A DNA stretch of 25,337 nucleotides. It comes from a virus. The notes beneath the pieces were generated by a model that was not told the origin of the DNA, did not search any database, and saw only the letters and a list, made by a program, of their open reading frames with translations. Below are positions 14,867 to 22,035 of this stretch, piece after piece. The position numbers and the translations under genes are program-made. The DNA is taken from the IMG/VR virus record IMGVR_UViG_3300044940_000622, positions 1 through 25,337 of that record. One strand, given 5' to 3'. Numbering within the stretch: the first letter of the stretch is position 1; each line of letters starts with the position of its first letter.

Positions 14867-16216
14867 TTATGTACCTAGAAGTGTGAACCCTTTATAGGCT
14901 ATTCGTTCTATACCATTCACCACAACGCCGATTTTAACACTATAGTGCGTCAGGTCAGTTAAAAGTGTAGCTGGCACTGGGGTTAGCTTAAATCTCCCGT
15001 TAGCGTCTGCAACTATGCCGCTTTCAGTTAATCCAGTTACGGGAATACCATTAGCGTCGTAAACAGTGTAATTTGCCGTACCGAGACCTCCTATTTCAAT
15101 CTGGTCTGATCCGCGCTGGACCCAAATAACACCCTGGAATTGATTTAGAGCATTGATTGAAAACTGAGCTTTTGGCTCGTACGGTTTTGACTGTACCTGT
15201 ACGGCAAACATTTCTACTCTGGTAATGCTATCAACTACCATAGTAACCCTAACGGAATACCCAGAGTAGTTGCCGGTCAGTAAGTTTGGGATGCTCGTAA
15301 TTTTAAAAACGCCATTTGAATCTGCCACTATGCCAGTCTCGGACATTCCAACCACGATATCCCCGTTTTGGTTAAACACCTGATAGCTGGCAGTGCCCAA
15401 TCCAGACGTTTTAATTACTTCATCCGCAGAAACCCAAAATGCACCGTCAAATTGATTGGCATCAGTTATAAAGAATAACCCAGAGATGTCATACTTTGGA
15501 GCTTCTTGGATAATGGGCACGTATCCTTCTCTAACCTGTCCATCGACTGTAATATCAACCTTAATCATGTAATGATCTAGCGATAAATTGAGTGTAGATG
15601 CCACTGGAGTAATTTTATATTGCCCGTTAGAATCTGCAGTAATACCAGATTCAGACATGCCTACTATTGGAGCCCCAGTTTTATCATATACTTGATAGCT
15701 GGCAGTACCCATAACAGCATTACCGGTTTTAGCCAAAATAGAGTTCTTGAGACACCAAAGTGTGCCCTGTAATTGATTTGTGGGACTGATAGCAAACGCG
15801 CCTTCCGTTTTATAGACGTCGGCACTAGTAAACACACCGGTCGAAATAACACCAATGGATACTAAATTAGCATCGCGATTGCCAACGGCGTCAACAGCAC
15901 GAACGCCCATGTAGTAAGTGGTGCCATTAACCAAAAACGCACCATCTGGCGTAGTCCATGTATCAAATTGAAGCTTATCGGTCATGCCCACAATATTAGC
16001 AGTGTTAAACAAGTTGGTAGGCGTAGATGCTTGAATATAGACCTCATAATGAACAGGGGGAGTAGTGTCTGTGGCTGCTGCCCATGTAGTTCTAATTTGA
16101 CCCCGTGATTGAACAGTAGCACTAGCTATCCCAGCAAAAGTGGGTGGGGTTAAGTCCAATAGGCATGCTTGGCTAGTGCCTTGGTAAAAGTTATTATTTA
16201 CCAGTATATTAGGCAT
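14867..16216 (-). CDS. Fibre-like protein: fibronectin-III domain plus three Ig-like repeats (449 aa)
   Basis: Residues ~25-125 read as a fibronectin type III domain (DLTPPTFAG, RTTWAAATD, HYEVYI, NGTTYYMGVRAVDAVGNRD). Three tandem ~100-residue repeats follow at ~138-237, ~246-345 and ~350-449. Each contains 'LGTASYQVYD-x-x-G', 'G-M-S-E-S-G-I-x-A-D-x-N-G-x-F-K-I-T-P' and a hydrophobic strand near the end, like Ig or carboxypeptidase-regulatory-type beta sandwiches. Such modules are typical of phage proteins that bind cell-surface sugars. The stop of the upstream gene lies 3 bases before the ATG; AAGGA in that gene is the likely ribosome site. It has no enzymatic residues. Confidence 0.72.
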   Translation of the reverse strand: MPNILVNNNFYQGTSQACLLDLTPPTFAGIASATVQSRGQIRTTWAAATDTTPPVHYEVYIQASTPTNLFNTANIVGMTDKLQFDTWTTPDGAFLVNGTTYYMGVRAVDAVGNRDANLVSIGVISTGVFTSADVYKTEGAFAISPTNQLQGTLWCLKNSILAKTGNAVMGTASYQVYDKTGAPIVGMSESGITADSNGQYKITPVASTLNLSLDHYMIKVDITVDGQVREGYVPIIQEAPKYDISGLFFITDANQFDGAFWVSADEVIKTSGLGTASYQVFNQNGDIVVGMSETGIVADSNGVFKITSIPNLLTGNYSGYSVRVTMVVDSITRVEMFAVQVQSKPYEPKAQFSINALNQFQGVIWVQRGSDQIEIGGLGTANYTVYDANGIPVTGLTESGIVADANGRFKLTPVPATLLTDLTHYSVKIGVVVNGIERIAYKGFTLLGT

Positions 16217-16219
16217 AGA

Positions 16220-18292
16220 TTAGCTTTCCTTCAGTGATGGTCTAATATCTACACCAGGCGGCGATGTAAAGGTATACCGAATCAGAGTACCTACTGTATT
16301 TGGTATAGTTCCAAGCGGCAACCATGTGATACCATTATCGGTAGAATATTGAAAATTAGACGCATTAGCATTTGTATTATGGTTAACCAATAGTACGTCA
16401 CTTAAATCATACGCTCTATAATATAAAACTGGTACAGAAGAGGCGTAAGTCTTTTTAAGACGGAACGCCGTGCGAGACGGGGAAGTATTGTCTGAAAAAT
16501 CATCAGAAAACTCCCAATTGTCTGATATTCCAAACAGAGACTCAAGCTCTAACAAAAGTTCATTAACTTGTTGCGGTATTGTAGACTGGCGGGTCAATAT
16601 ATTAAATTTAATCTTAAACTGAATTTGGTTAGCACTAGGAATAGATATGTCTTTATTGCTTTCAATATCAATCCAACCGCCTGTAATATTACCAAAACCA
16701 GATGTGCGGTATTGTACAGAGATTCCGGTAGTAAAAGATGAATAAGCCCGCAATGAAGTTATTGTTTTTAACTCCTGGTCTTTAATATCTAGCACTTTAG
16801 TTACAATATACGAGTAATCAAGTAGCCTATCCGAACGCGCGTCGATCAAAAAAATACCGCGCTGACCGGCAGTAGTACTATTTACTGCCATCCAACCTTC
16901 TTCTAGGTCTATGTTAGTAGAAGTTAGCGGGCCAAAATCTACAGGTTCTACCGACGTCCCCTCTAAAATCGAGATATTGGTAGTACCAAAACGTCGATCT
17001 ATCACGTTATTGATGACCTGTTTCATTACATATCTAGACTGACTGAGTGAAAATACGCACCTGTCAAGTGAATTAGACCAACCTGCAGCAAGTGCCGCGG
17101 TATTAATTATTTCATTGGGTGCTCCTAATTGGTTGGCAGTCACTAATGAAGGCCATGTCGTAGCACCAGATGTTAACTCTGATAATCTACCTAAATATAG
17201 GTTTGTGGTGGTTGCGAAAAAAGCGCAACTAAATCCAGAATTAGATGTGTGCTGCGGTAAGGCAAAATCTTCAGAATCTGTTAGTAGCAATGTACCAGTT
17301 AATGCCGGCAAGTTACCTGTTTTATGCAGCCAATTAGAGCCGGTAGTGCCCCAAGCCCTAGCTATTACAGCATTAACAGAAGGTGAGCCTGTGGTATTAA
17401 TGGATGCGCCGCCAGAGGTAGCGGATAATTCATAGCTGACACCGGCCACAGGGTTCCTAACAAAATAAACGGTTCCTACAGTTAATCCGGTAGGCAGGGT
17501 TCCCGAGGTAAATACTACTGGGTCGTTATTTAAAAATGTATGTCCAGCATGCGATACAATACCAGGTGATCCGACACTAACAGACACACTGCTTGTGGCC
17601 ACCGACGGGGTTGCGGTAAGATCATAAACATAATATTGATGAGTTGCAGCAACACCATTATGAACATATATACGACCAGTGCCTTGATCAAGCACAGACC
17701 CAGCAGATGCAATATTTAATTGTCCTACACCTATATTAGCCGGATCTTGCAAAAAATAAACTGCCTTTTGGTTCGTACCAGTAGCCATTGGAATAGTCGG
17801 GAATCCAATAGTAACAAAATCTGATTTATCAATAGAATTAGCTACAAACAAACCGCCGTTAATAACTACGCTAGCTACAGTGGTAACACAAATTTTCCAT
17901 CCAGTGTTTCCAGCATCATTGTAAACTTTAAGGCTTCTGAGGGTATGGGTAGTGGCGGCTACGTTTGGCAACTGTATATCTATACGGCCAACATATGATG
18001 TAGCACCAGTATTTAAATTAAAATCATAACACAAAATAGGCAAAGTGTCATATGTAGTGCCGTTAGTAGGTGCGGATGCAGCAACAAAAAGCCGACCGTT
18101 ACTAGATAAGAACATTAGTCCGGGAGTTATACCAGAGTCCGTAAACACGTCTACAAACCTGTTACGCGGTGGCCCCAAAACTTCTACGCCGGAGATAGTG
18201 CTCTGTTGAGCCCTACCCTGAATCGTAGTCTTAGTTTGGTCGTAGACCGATACTACATCTGCAAGCAAATCAGCTCTTTTTGTTTTTCTCAT
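16220..18292 (-). CDS. Virion structural / fibre protein (690 aa)
   Basis: 690 residues. The N-terminus (MRKTKRADLLADVVSVYDQT) is basic and may anchor the protein; the middle resembles a beta-propeller or long beta-rich domain (SNGRLFVAASAPTNG, KAVYFLQDP, GRIYVHNG). Residues ~235-290 hold HTFLNNDPVVFTSGTLPTGL and TVGTVYFVRNPVAG, a motif common in phage tail-fibre proteins. The C-terminal part (LLYYRAYDLSD..., YSTDNGITWLPLGTIP) is another sandwich. GGAGA lies 7 bases before the ATG. It lies 13 bases after the 313-residue structural gene. The assignment as fibre/host-recognition protein is by motif and context. Confidence 0.68.
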   Translation of the reverse strand: MRKTKRADLLADVVSVYDQTKTTIQGRAQQSTISGVEVLGPPRNRFVDVFTDSGITPGLMFLSSNGRLFVAASAPTNGTTYDTLPILCYDFNLNTGATSYVGRIDIQLPNVAATTHTLRSLKVYNDAGNTGWKICVTTVASVVINGGLFVANSIDKSDFVTIGFPTIPMATGTNQKAVYFLQDPANIGVGQLNIASAGSVLDQGTGRIYVHNGVAATHQYYVYDLTATPSVATSSVSVSVGSPGIVSHAGHTFLNNDPVVFTSGTLPTGLTVGTVYFVRNPVAGVSYELSATSGGASINTTGSPSVNAVIARAWGTTGSNWLHKTGNLPALTGTLLLTDSEDFALPQHTSNSGFSCAFFATTTNLYLGRLSELTSGATTWPSLVTANQLGAPNEIINTAALAAGWSNSLDRCVFSLSQSRYVMKQVINNVIDRRFGTTNISILEGTSVEPVDFGPLTSTNIDLEEGWMAVNSTTAGQRGIFLIDARSDRLLDYSYIVTKVLDIKDQELKTITSLRAYSSFTTGISVQYRTSGFGNITGGWIDIESNKDISIPSANQIQFKIKFNILTRQSTIPQQVNELLLELESLFGISDNWEFSDDFSDNTSPSRTAFRLKKTYASSVPVLYYRAYDLSDVLLVNHNTNANASNFQYSTDNGITWLPLGTIPNTVGTLIRYTFTSPPGVDIRPSLKES

Positions 18293-18305
18293 TGACTATT
18301 CTCCA

Positions 18306-19247
18306 TTAAACTAAACTCCACGTTATGGAATCTCTACGATATTTACCGGACACTTGCGTGTACGCTATGGTCTTCCTGGCTGTAAAACCTGGGCCAGTTC
18401 CAATACTAGGTGCGGTATAATCTAGCATAGTGATTCTTTGGTTTTTGTTGCCAAAATCGGCATAAGTTATCGCCATAGACCTGTCTTTAGCTTTTAAAAT
18501 TTGCTGTACCCTGTTATTTACAAAAACAAATTCTGGCCCATTGGGTTGGCCGTTTTCGGTGCCGGAGATAATATTATTTTGGGGCAAGGCGTTAATGGCG
18601 TTGTTTATAGCGGTAAGCTGCCCAATTTGGGTAACTTGATTAGCTGCCGTAGCTGCACCTGTAGGCAAGACACTGCTTGTAACTTGGGTATTAATACTGC
18701 CATCTAAATTTACAACTAGTTCGGTGCCATTAGGCCCACCGATACGAACTGAATCGTGTACATTCCCCAAAGTTGGAAAGTTATCTAGGTGGCTTAACTG
18801 GACACTTAAATTGGCGTTTAGCGATTCTATATTGATACTGCCGTCGGACAGGCGAACTGGCAACGGATTATCTACACTATAAAATTGACCATATCTATCT
18901 ACAGATACAGTGCGTATAGCTACCGCAGGTTCTTCTTCATAAACATTACGGATAATCGGGTCAACTGCAATCGTATTTCTCGGCTGCTCAGAGGCCCATA
19001 AGATGCCGCCAGTAAACCCTACCGGATTAGAAAAGTTAAATAAATTTGAGTCTCTGGGGCCTACTTTAATGGTAGTGGGGCTAAGGATACGCTTTATTTC
19101 AAACTCTTCGGTCTGAGAGCCTAGTTGTAGAGTTATTTTTTGCTTTGTGTGCAAACCATTTACATTTGGAAGTGTAACTATATGATTTGACACAGAAATT
19201 GGTCCGATTAATACATCGGGCCAGCTTCTTTCAAAAGTAGTGGCCAT
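18306..19247 (-). CDS. Virion structural protein (313 aa), first gene of the fibre operon
   Basis: 313 residues starting MATTFERSWPDVLIGPISVS. It contains EEPAVAIRTVSVDRYGQFYS followed by VDNPLPVRLSDGSINIE, a signature I recall from structural proteins of large phages ('E-P-V-A-I-R-T-V-x-V-D-x-Y-G-x-x-Y-x-x-x-N-P-L-P-V'). The C-terminal part is beta-rich (ITMLDYTAPSIGTGPG, YRRDSITWSLV). AAGGAT is repeated before the ATG. CCTAATCTT lies 50 bases upstream, after which a hairpin (19276-19291) occurs in the likely leader. It heads the six-gene unit running to 13346. Confidence 0.7.
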   Translation of the reverse strand: MATTFERSWPDVLIGPISVSNHIVTLPNVNGLHTKQKITLQLGSQTEEFEIKRILSPTTIKVGPRDSNLFNFSNPVGFTGGILWASEQPRNTIAVDPIIRNVYEEEPAVAIRTVSVDRYGQFYSVDNPLPVRLSDGSINIESLNANLSVQLSHLDNFPTLGNVHDSVRIGGPNGTELVVNLDGSINTQVTSSVLPTGAATAANQVTQIGQLTAINNAINALPQNNIISGTENGQPNGPEFVFVNNRVQQILKAKDRSMAITYADFGNKNQRITMLDYTAPSIGTGPGFTARKTIAYTQVSGKYRRDSITWSLV

Positions 19248-19275
19248 TTTATCCTTATCCTTGCTTGTTAGGCAT

Positions 19276-19291
19276 GAGTTCCCGTGAACTC
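19276..19291 (-). promoter_or_regulatory. Leader stem-loop before the 313-aa structural gene
   Basis: GAGTTC (19276-19281) and GAACTC (19286-19291) form a perfect 6-base stem with a 4-base loop, about 29 bases upstream of the minus-strand start and between it and the CCTAATCTT element. There is no T-tract, so it may be an operator or an mRNA leader hairpin rather than a terminator. Confidence 0.4.
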
Positions 19292-19297
19292 TTTACA

Positions 19298-19306
19298 AAG
19301 ATTAGG
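19298..19306 (-). promoter_or_regulatory. CCTAATCTT element upstream of the fibre operon
   Basis: The minus strand reads AAATAGCCTAATCTTTGTAA, 50 bases before the ATG at 19247. It is one of the five identical copies that precede minus-strand structural units and precedes the longest of these operons. Confidence 0.55.
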
Positions 19307-19343
19307 CTATTTGGTATAGTCTAAATTGATTAGAGACTGGGAC

Positions 19344-19349
19344 TATAAT
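19344..19349 (+). promoter_or_regulatory. Possible -10 of the fourth Imm5-like gene (leaderless layout)
   Basis: TATAAT at 19344-19349 ends only 5 bases before the ATG at 19355. If this is a -10 box, transcription would start at or next to the start codon, giving a leaderless mRNA. The -35 region is poor (TTGATT at 19326-19331 is only 12 bases away). The layout resembles that of copy 1 (10408-10427). Confidence 0.4.
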
Positions 19350-19354
19350 TTAAT

Positions 19355-19843
19355 ATGATTAAACTTAATAAATCAATCCAAGACAGGGTTTTGCATTTTG
19401 GGTATTTGACCACAGAAGGTATACCGTACGCGCCAGCAGAAATTACGCTGCAGCTAGCTGAACTAGTTCTACCCATTTATGAAAGCAATGGCTTGAAAAA
19501 CCGAAACCCAAGACAAGCTATTGCTGTAGTACGTGAATATATGGCCAATCCTACAGATGAAAACATGGAGGCCGTAAAACAAAACCCATACTCAATTAAG
19601 TACCCTACCCACAGTTACAATTGGGATACTGATCTTGACCCACGCCCTGAATGCGTTTATCATGCTGAAACCGTCACATATTATGCAAACCGCGCTGTCA
19701 ATCCTGACGATTATATTGCATATCATGCTGCCTATTGGGCTGCCCATTACGCCGCTAAAGCAATCGGCATTAAACAAAATAAAGTAAAGTTTCAGAATAT
19801 CGAATTAATACTAATAAAATCAAATAGTTGGGTGCAGTTATAA
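19355..19843 (+). CDS. Imm5-like protein, copy 4 (separate locus)
   Basis: 162 residues starting MIKLNKSIQDRVLHFGYLTT. It has the family core ITLQLAELVLPIYESNGLKN followed by PRQAIAVVREYMANPTDE, a His/Tyr/Ala-rich middle (YIAYHAAYWAAHYAAKAI) and the tail LIKSNSWVQL. The arrangement matches the three copies 7-9 kb away, including the DNA of the WVQL tail, so it is a dispersed paralogue. It has no Shine-Dalgarno and the putative -10 is 5 bases upstream. Unlike the other copies it is not coupled to a following gene; the stop is followed by a repeated AGGTCG...TATAAT sequence and the next transcription unit. Confidence 0.68.
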   Translation: MIKLNKSIQDRVLHFGYLTTEGIPYAPAEITLQLAELVLPIYESNGLKNRNPRQAIAVVREYMANPTDENMEAVKQNPYSIKYPTHSYNWDTDLDPRPECVYHAETVTYYANRAVNPDDYIAYHAAYWAAHYAAKAIGIKQNKVKFQNIELILIKSNSWVQL

Positions 19844-19856
19844 TTAAAACCTAGAT

Positions 19857-19919
19857 AGGTCGACATATAATAAAAAACATGTTGATTTCTAATTTCAGGT
19901 CGGCTATAATAAAAACATA
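19857..19919 (+). repeat. Direct repeat carrying two -10-like boxes
   Basis: AGGTCGACATATAATAAAA at 19857-19875 and AGGTCGGCTATAATAAAAA at 19897-19915 are near copies about 40 bases apart, both containing TATAAT and both followed by CAT. The arrangement suggests tandem promoters or a duplicated regulator site (AGGTCG) placed just before -10. Confidence 0.6.
19882..19910 (+). promoter_or_regulatory. Sigma70-type promoter of the small-gene block
   Basis: TTGATT at 19882-19887 and TATAAT at 19905-19910 are separated by exactly 17 bases. The ATG at 19931 follows an AGAGAGG ribosome site. It drives the row of overlapping small genes from 19931 onward. Confidence 0.65.
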
Positions 19920-19930
19920 GAGAGGTTGTA

Positions 19931-20209
19931 ATGAAAAAAATCACAAAAGAACAAGCAATTAAAGTAATAAATAGCCTAAAAAATGATATTTTTACAGTAG
20001 AGTTTGTAAAGAAAAATGGTGACCTGAGATCGATGAACTGCCGACTCGGTGTTACTAAGCACCTGAAAGGCGGTGAGCAGGCTTATGAACCGTCGGATTA
20101 TGACCTAGTTTGTGTGTTCGACATGAAAAAACAAGCCTACAGAAGCATTAACCTCAACACTCTAAAAACCATTAAGATAAAGGGAGAACAATATGCAGTC
20201 GTACTATGA
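19931..20209 (+). CDS. SH3-beta-barrel-like small phage protein
   Basis: 92 residues starting MKKITKEQAIKVINSLKND, then VEFVKKNGDLRSMNCRLGVT and KHLKGGEQAYEPSDYDLVCV and FDMKKQAYRSINLNTLKTIK. The pattern 'F-V-K-K-N-G-x-L-R-x-M-N-C-R-L-G-V-x-K-x-L-K-G-G ... V-F-D-M-x-K-x-A-Y-R-x-I-N-L' is that of small phage proteins often named SH3 beta-barrel-fold proteins. The function is unknown; a nucleic-acid or protein-binding role is likely for the fold. AGAGAGG precedes the ATG. It overlaps the next gene by 17 bases. Confidence 0.75.
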   Translation: MKKITKEQAIKVINSLKNDIFTVEFVKKNGDLRSMNCRLGVTKHLKGGEQAYEPSDYDLVCVFDMKKQAYRSINLNTLKTIKIKGEQYAVVL

Positions 20210-20465
20210 TACAATTGATAAAGGCGGGGTTTATATAGTAAACGCAGAAAATGGACGAATAAGTGGGTTTTACCCAGATGAATTGTCTGCAAATGACGCT
20301 TTGTTTGAGTTTTCTATTACTGGAGTACCACACATAATTATTTTAGAAAAACTCGAAGGGAAAGAGCAACAATATTACAGTATAACTACAGAAAAAATGT
20401 ATCGACAATTAGAAGATGCTATTAATGATACGACTGTTTTTTTAATGTCTGGGAGACAGAGATGA
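20193..20465 (+). CDS. Hypothetical phage protein (90 aa)
   Basis: 90 residues starting MQSYYDTIDKGGVYIVNAEN, with strands IIILEKLEG and YYSITTEKMYRQLEDAIND. The start ATG follows an AAAGGGAGA ribosome site inside the 3' end of the previous gene. No family is recognised. The stop overlaps the start of the next gene (GATGA at 20461-20465). Confidence 0.68.
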   Translation: MQSYYDTIDKGGVYIVNAENGRISGFYPDELSANDALFEFSITGVPHIIILEKLEGKEQQYYSITTEKMYRQLEDAINDTTVFLMSGRQR

Positions 20466-20671
20466 AAAAAATGACAAATAATATAAAACTATCGGAGTTG
20501 CCTGCAGGCCCAAGATATGTTGGCGAAATGTTTGTAACAGATTTAAATGATATTTTTATATATACCGATAGCGGTTGGGACTATATAGACGCAGATATGC
20601 TATCCGAATTGAACCGTATTGCAATAAAATCAATAACTAAACCATCGTGTGACAATAAACACAGTATATAA
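20462..20671 (+). CDS. Hypothetical phage protein (69 aa)
   Basis: 69 residues. 'LSELPAGPRYVGEMFVTDLN' and 'IFIYTDSGWDYIDADMLSEL' are the recognisable stretches; a second in-frame ATG at 20471 is possible, but GGGAGACAGAG before 20462 supports the first. It is coupled to the upstream gene by ATGA. No function can be assigned. Confidence 0.62.
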   Translation: MKKMTNNIKLSELPAGPRYVGEMFVTDLNDIFIYTDSGWDYIDADMLSELNRIAIKSITKPSCDNKHSI

Positions 20672-20681
20672 AAGAGTATTT

Positions 20682-20864
20682 ATGGTTAAATTAAGCTCAA
20701 AAGACATTGGCCCTATTAAAGATCTTGCGATGCAAATTTTTCATAACACCAGAAAGTTTCACTCCCAGAATGCAAATGAAATGCGCATAGAAATTATCGT
20801 AAGGGCGGTCTTAGACTATATTAAAACTAAAGGTGTCGATATAAATGTTGAGTGGGTAGACTAA
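20682..20864 (+). CDS. Hypothetical phage protein (60 aa)
   Basis: 60 residues starting MVKLSSKDIGPIKDLAMQIF, helical throughout, ending VDINVEWVD. The ATG at 20682 is chosen over an in-frame GTG at 20649 because the latter lies inside the previous gene without a ribosome site; AAAAGAG is a weak ribosome site before 20682. No family recognised. Confidence 0.58.
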   Translation: MVKLSSKDIGPIKDLAMQIFHNTRKFHSQNANEMRIEIIVRAVLDYIKTKGVDINVEWVD

Positions 20865-20865
20865 A

Positions 20866-21105
20866 ATGTTGCGAGATTTGAATTACTTTATCAATAAATT
20901 CAATAATATACCAGATAATTTAAAGGTTGTAACAGATTGCCTTGAATTATGGGACGAAGGTGAAATTGACGACTTTTTATCAATTTTAAATAAAGACATT
21001 TATATTGCTGCATTTGATTTTGTCTATTTATCTGATAAGATTGGCAGTGAGAAGGCCGCGGCACAGCTTGTTTTAAAAAATCTTAAACAAAAAATGGCGG
21101 CGTAA
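20866..21105 (+). CDS. Hypothetical acidic helical protein (79 aa)
   Basis: 79 residues starting MLRDLNYFINKFNNIPDNLK, acidic in the middle (LELWDEGEIDDFLSILNKD), then ending basic (VLKNLKQKMAA). The start is one base after the previous stop. No ribosome site is obvious. The family is unknown; the helical acidic make-up is that of many small phage early proteins. Confidence 0.58.
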   Translation: MLRDLNYFINKFNNIPDNLKVVTDCLELWDEGEIDDFLSILNKDIYIAAFDFVYLSDKIGSEKAAAQLVLKNLKQKMAA

Positions 21106-21143
21106 ACAATGTTTATTTTTATATATCACATAAAGGAGTCGGC

Positions 21144-21371
21144 ATGGAATTAATTTGTAAGGCGTGTAATAAGCGCGGTAAAACTTGCTTTGATTGCGAA
21201 AACGCTGACAAACCATTATATGCTGAAAAAAAACGCATATGCAGGTCGTGTGGCAGACCTTGCAGCGATGACCGCTATTTCAATTGCAGAACATGCGTAA
21301 CGCTAGAAACTGACGACGAAGTATATAATCATTTAGTACCACAGAGCAAAAAGAAAAAAGGCGCTGCTTAA
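21144..21371 (+). CDS. Cys-rich double zinc-knuckle protein
   Basis: 75 residues with four Cys pairs: CKAC, CFDC, CRSC and (after CSDDRYFN) CRTC, that is two possible zinc-binding knuckle pairs of the type ICKACNKRGKTCFDC and ICRSCGRPCSDDRYFNCRTC. The C-terminus is lysine-rich (QSKKKKGAA). The start has a clear AAGGAG ribosome site. Such proteins usually bind nucleic acids or protein partners in phage-infected cells; function not known. Confidence 0.7.
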   Translation: MELICKACNKRGKTCFDCENADKPLYAEKKRICRSCGRPCSDDRYFNCRTCVTLETDDEVYNHLVPQSKKKKGAA

Positions 21372-21377
21372 ATTAAT

Positions 21378-21390
21378 GCATTTTAAATGC
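21378..21390. repeat. 13-bp inverted repeat
   Basis: GCATTT (21378-21383), one T, AAATGC (21385-21390) in the short gap between the zinc-knuckle gene and the next gene. It is perfect but short, and has no U-tract, so a terminator is unlikely. Confidence 0.3.
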
Positions 21391-21416
21391 GGAAAAGAAT
21401 AAAAAGGAACAGAGAT

Positions 21417-21752
21417 ATGGGAAAGATAATTGATTTTATTACAAAAACAGTGATTTATGAAAATGATTGCGACAAATTAAGCCAATCTGGTCGGCGTAAT
21501 TTAAAAGACCCAAAAACGCCAAATAAGATTAATAAATCAACTGTAATATCCGGCAGTCAAGACAATACCACAGCACTAGACGAAATAATCAGGATGCTAC
21601 GCAATAATATTGAGTTTTTACAATTAATTAAAGGGAAAAATAATCCAGAAGTGATATCGTTTATAGATGTTTTAGAGTTTCATTTAAGTTATTTCCAAAC
21701 ACTAAAAGATGAGGTACAGAACAATCCAACAATTAAAAGTAGAGGTGAGTGA
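21417..21752 (+). CDS. Hypothetical phage protein (111 aa)
   Basis: 111 residues starting MGKIIDFITKTVIYENDCDK. The second half is helical and regular (LDEIIRMLRNNIEFLQLIKG). The ATG at 21417 follows AAGGAACAGAGAT; an upstream in-frame ATG at 21387 would add MRKRIKRNRD but lacks a ribosome site. The stop overlaps the start of the next mini-gene by one base (TGATG), and AGAGGTGA in its last codons forms that gene's ribosome site. Confidence 0.62.
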   Translation: MGKIIDFITKTVIYENDCDKLSQSGRRNLKDPKTPNKINKSTVISGSQDNTTALDEIIRMLRNNIEFLQLIKGKNNPEVISFIDVLEFHLSYFQTLKDEVQNNPTIKSRGE

Positions 21753-21820
21753 TGTCAAAAGAATACAAAGATAGATGGGATAAGCCAATAGTGAATCCGC
21801 CATTAGTGGGTGTGTTATGA
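21752..21820 (+). CDS. 22-residue mini-gene (MSKEYKDRWDKPIVNPPLVG...)
   Basis: Reading ATG at 21752 to TGA at 21818-21820 gives 22 residues: MSKEYKDRWDKPIVNPPLVG plus VL. The start overlaps the upstream stop by one base (TGATG), has a near-perfect AGAGGTGAG Shine-Dalgarno, and the stop overlaps the ATG of the next gene (ATGA, 21817-21820). Continuous coupling on both sides argues for a translated peptide or a translational bridge rather than chance. No function is known. Confidence 0.58.
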   Translation: MSKEYKDRWDKPIVNPPLVGVL

Positions 21821-22035
21821 TATTTTATCTGGCGCAGCTATATTTGTGTGTAGGATTCGGTTTTTATTTTGGGGTGTCGGTAGCCAGAATTCATGTTTTT
21901 GACAATGCAACCTTGCATTCAGTCATTAAAGGTTTTCTATTCAATGTATTGTTATGGCCGATTGCGGCGGTATTATGCTTATTGGATTATTTAGATTCGG
22001 ATGATTCTATGAATAGGAAAACGGATGAAAATTAA
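21817..22035 (+). CDS. Small membrane protein (72 aa)
   Basis: 72 residues starting MIFYLAQLYLCVGFGFYFGV with a second hydrophobic segment (KGFLFNVLLWPIAAVLCLL), so two membrane helices around residues 3-24 and 38-58, then an acidic, polar tail. The ATG overlaps the mini-gene stop. It overlaps the start of the PDZ-protein gene by 11 bases and is probably made with it. No family recognised. Confidence 0.65.
   Translation: MIFYLAQLYLCVGFGFYFGVSVARIHVFDNATLHSVIKGFLFNVLLWPIAAVLCLLDYLDSDDSMNRKTDEN

Noticed and set aside
17115-17435. 106-residue plus-strand frame opposite the 690-residue gene
   Set aside because: Antisense shadow; lies wholly within a well-supported structural gene.
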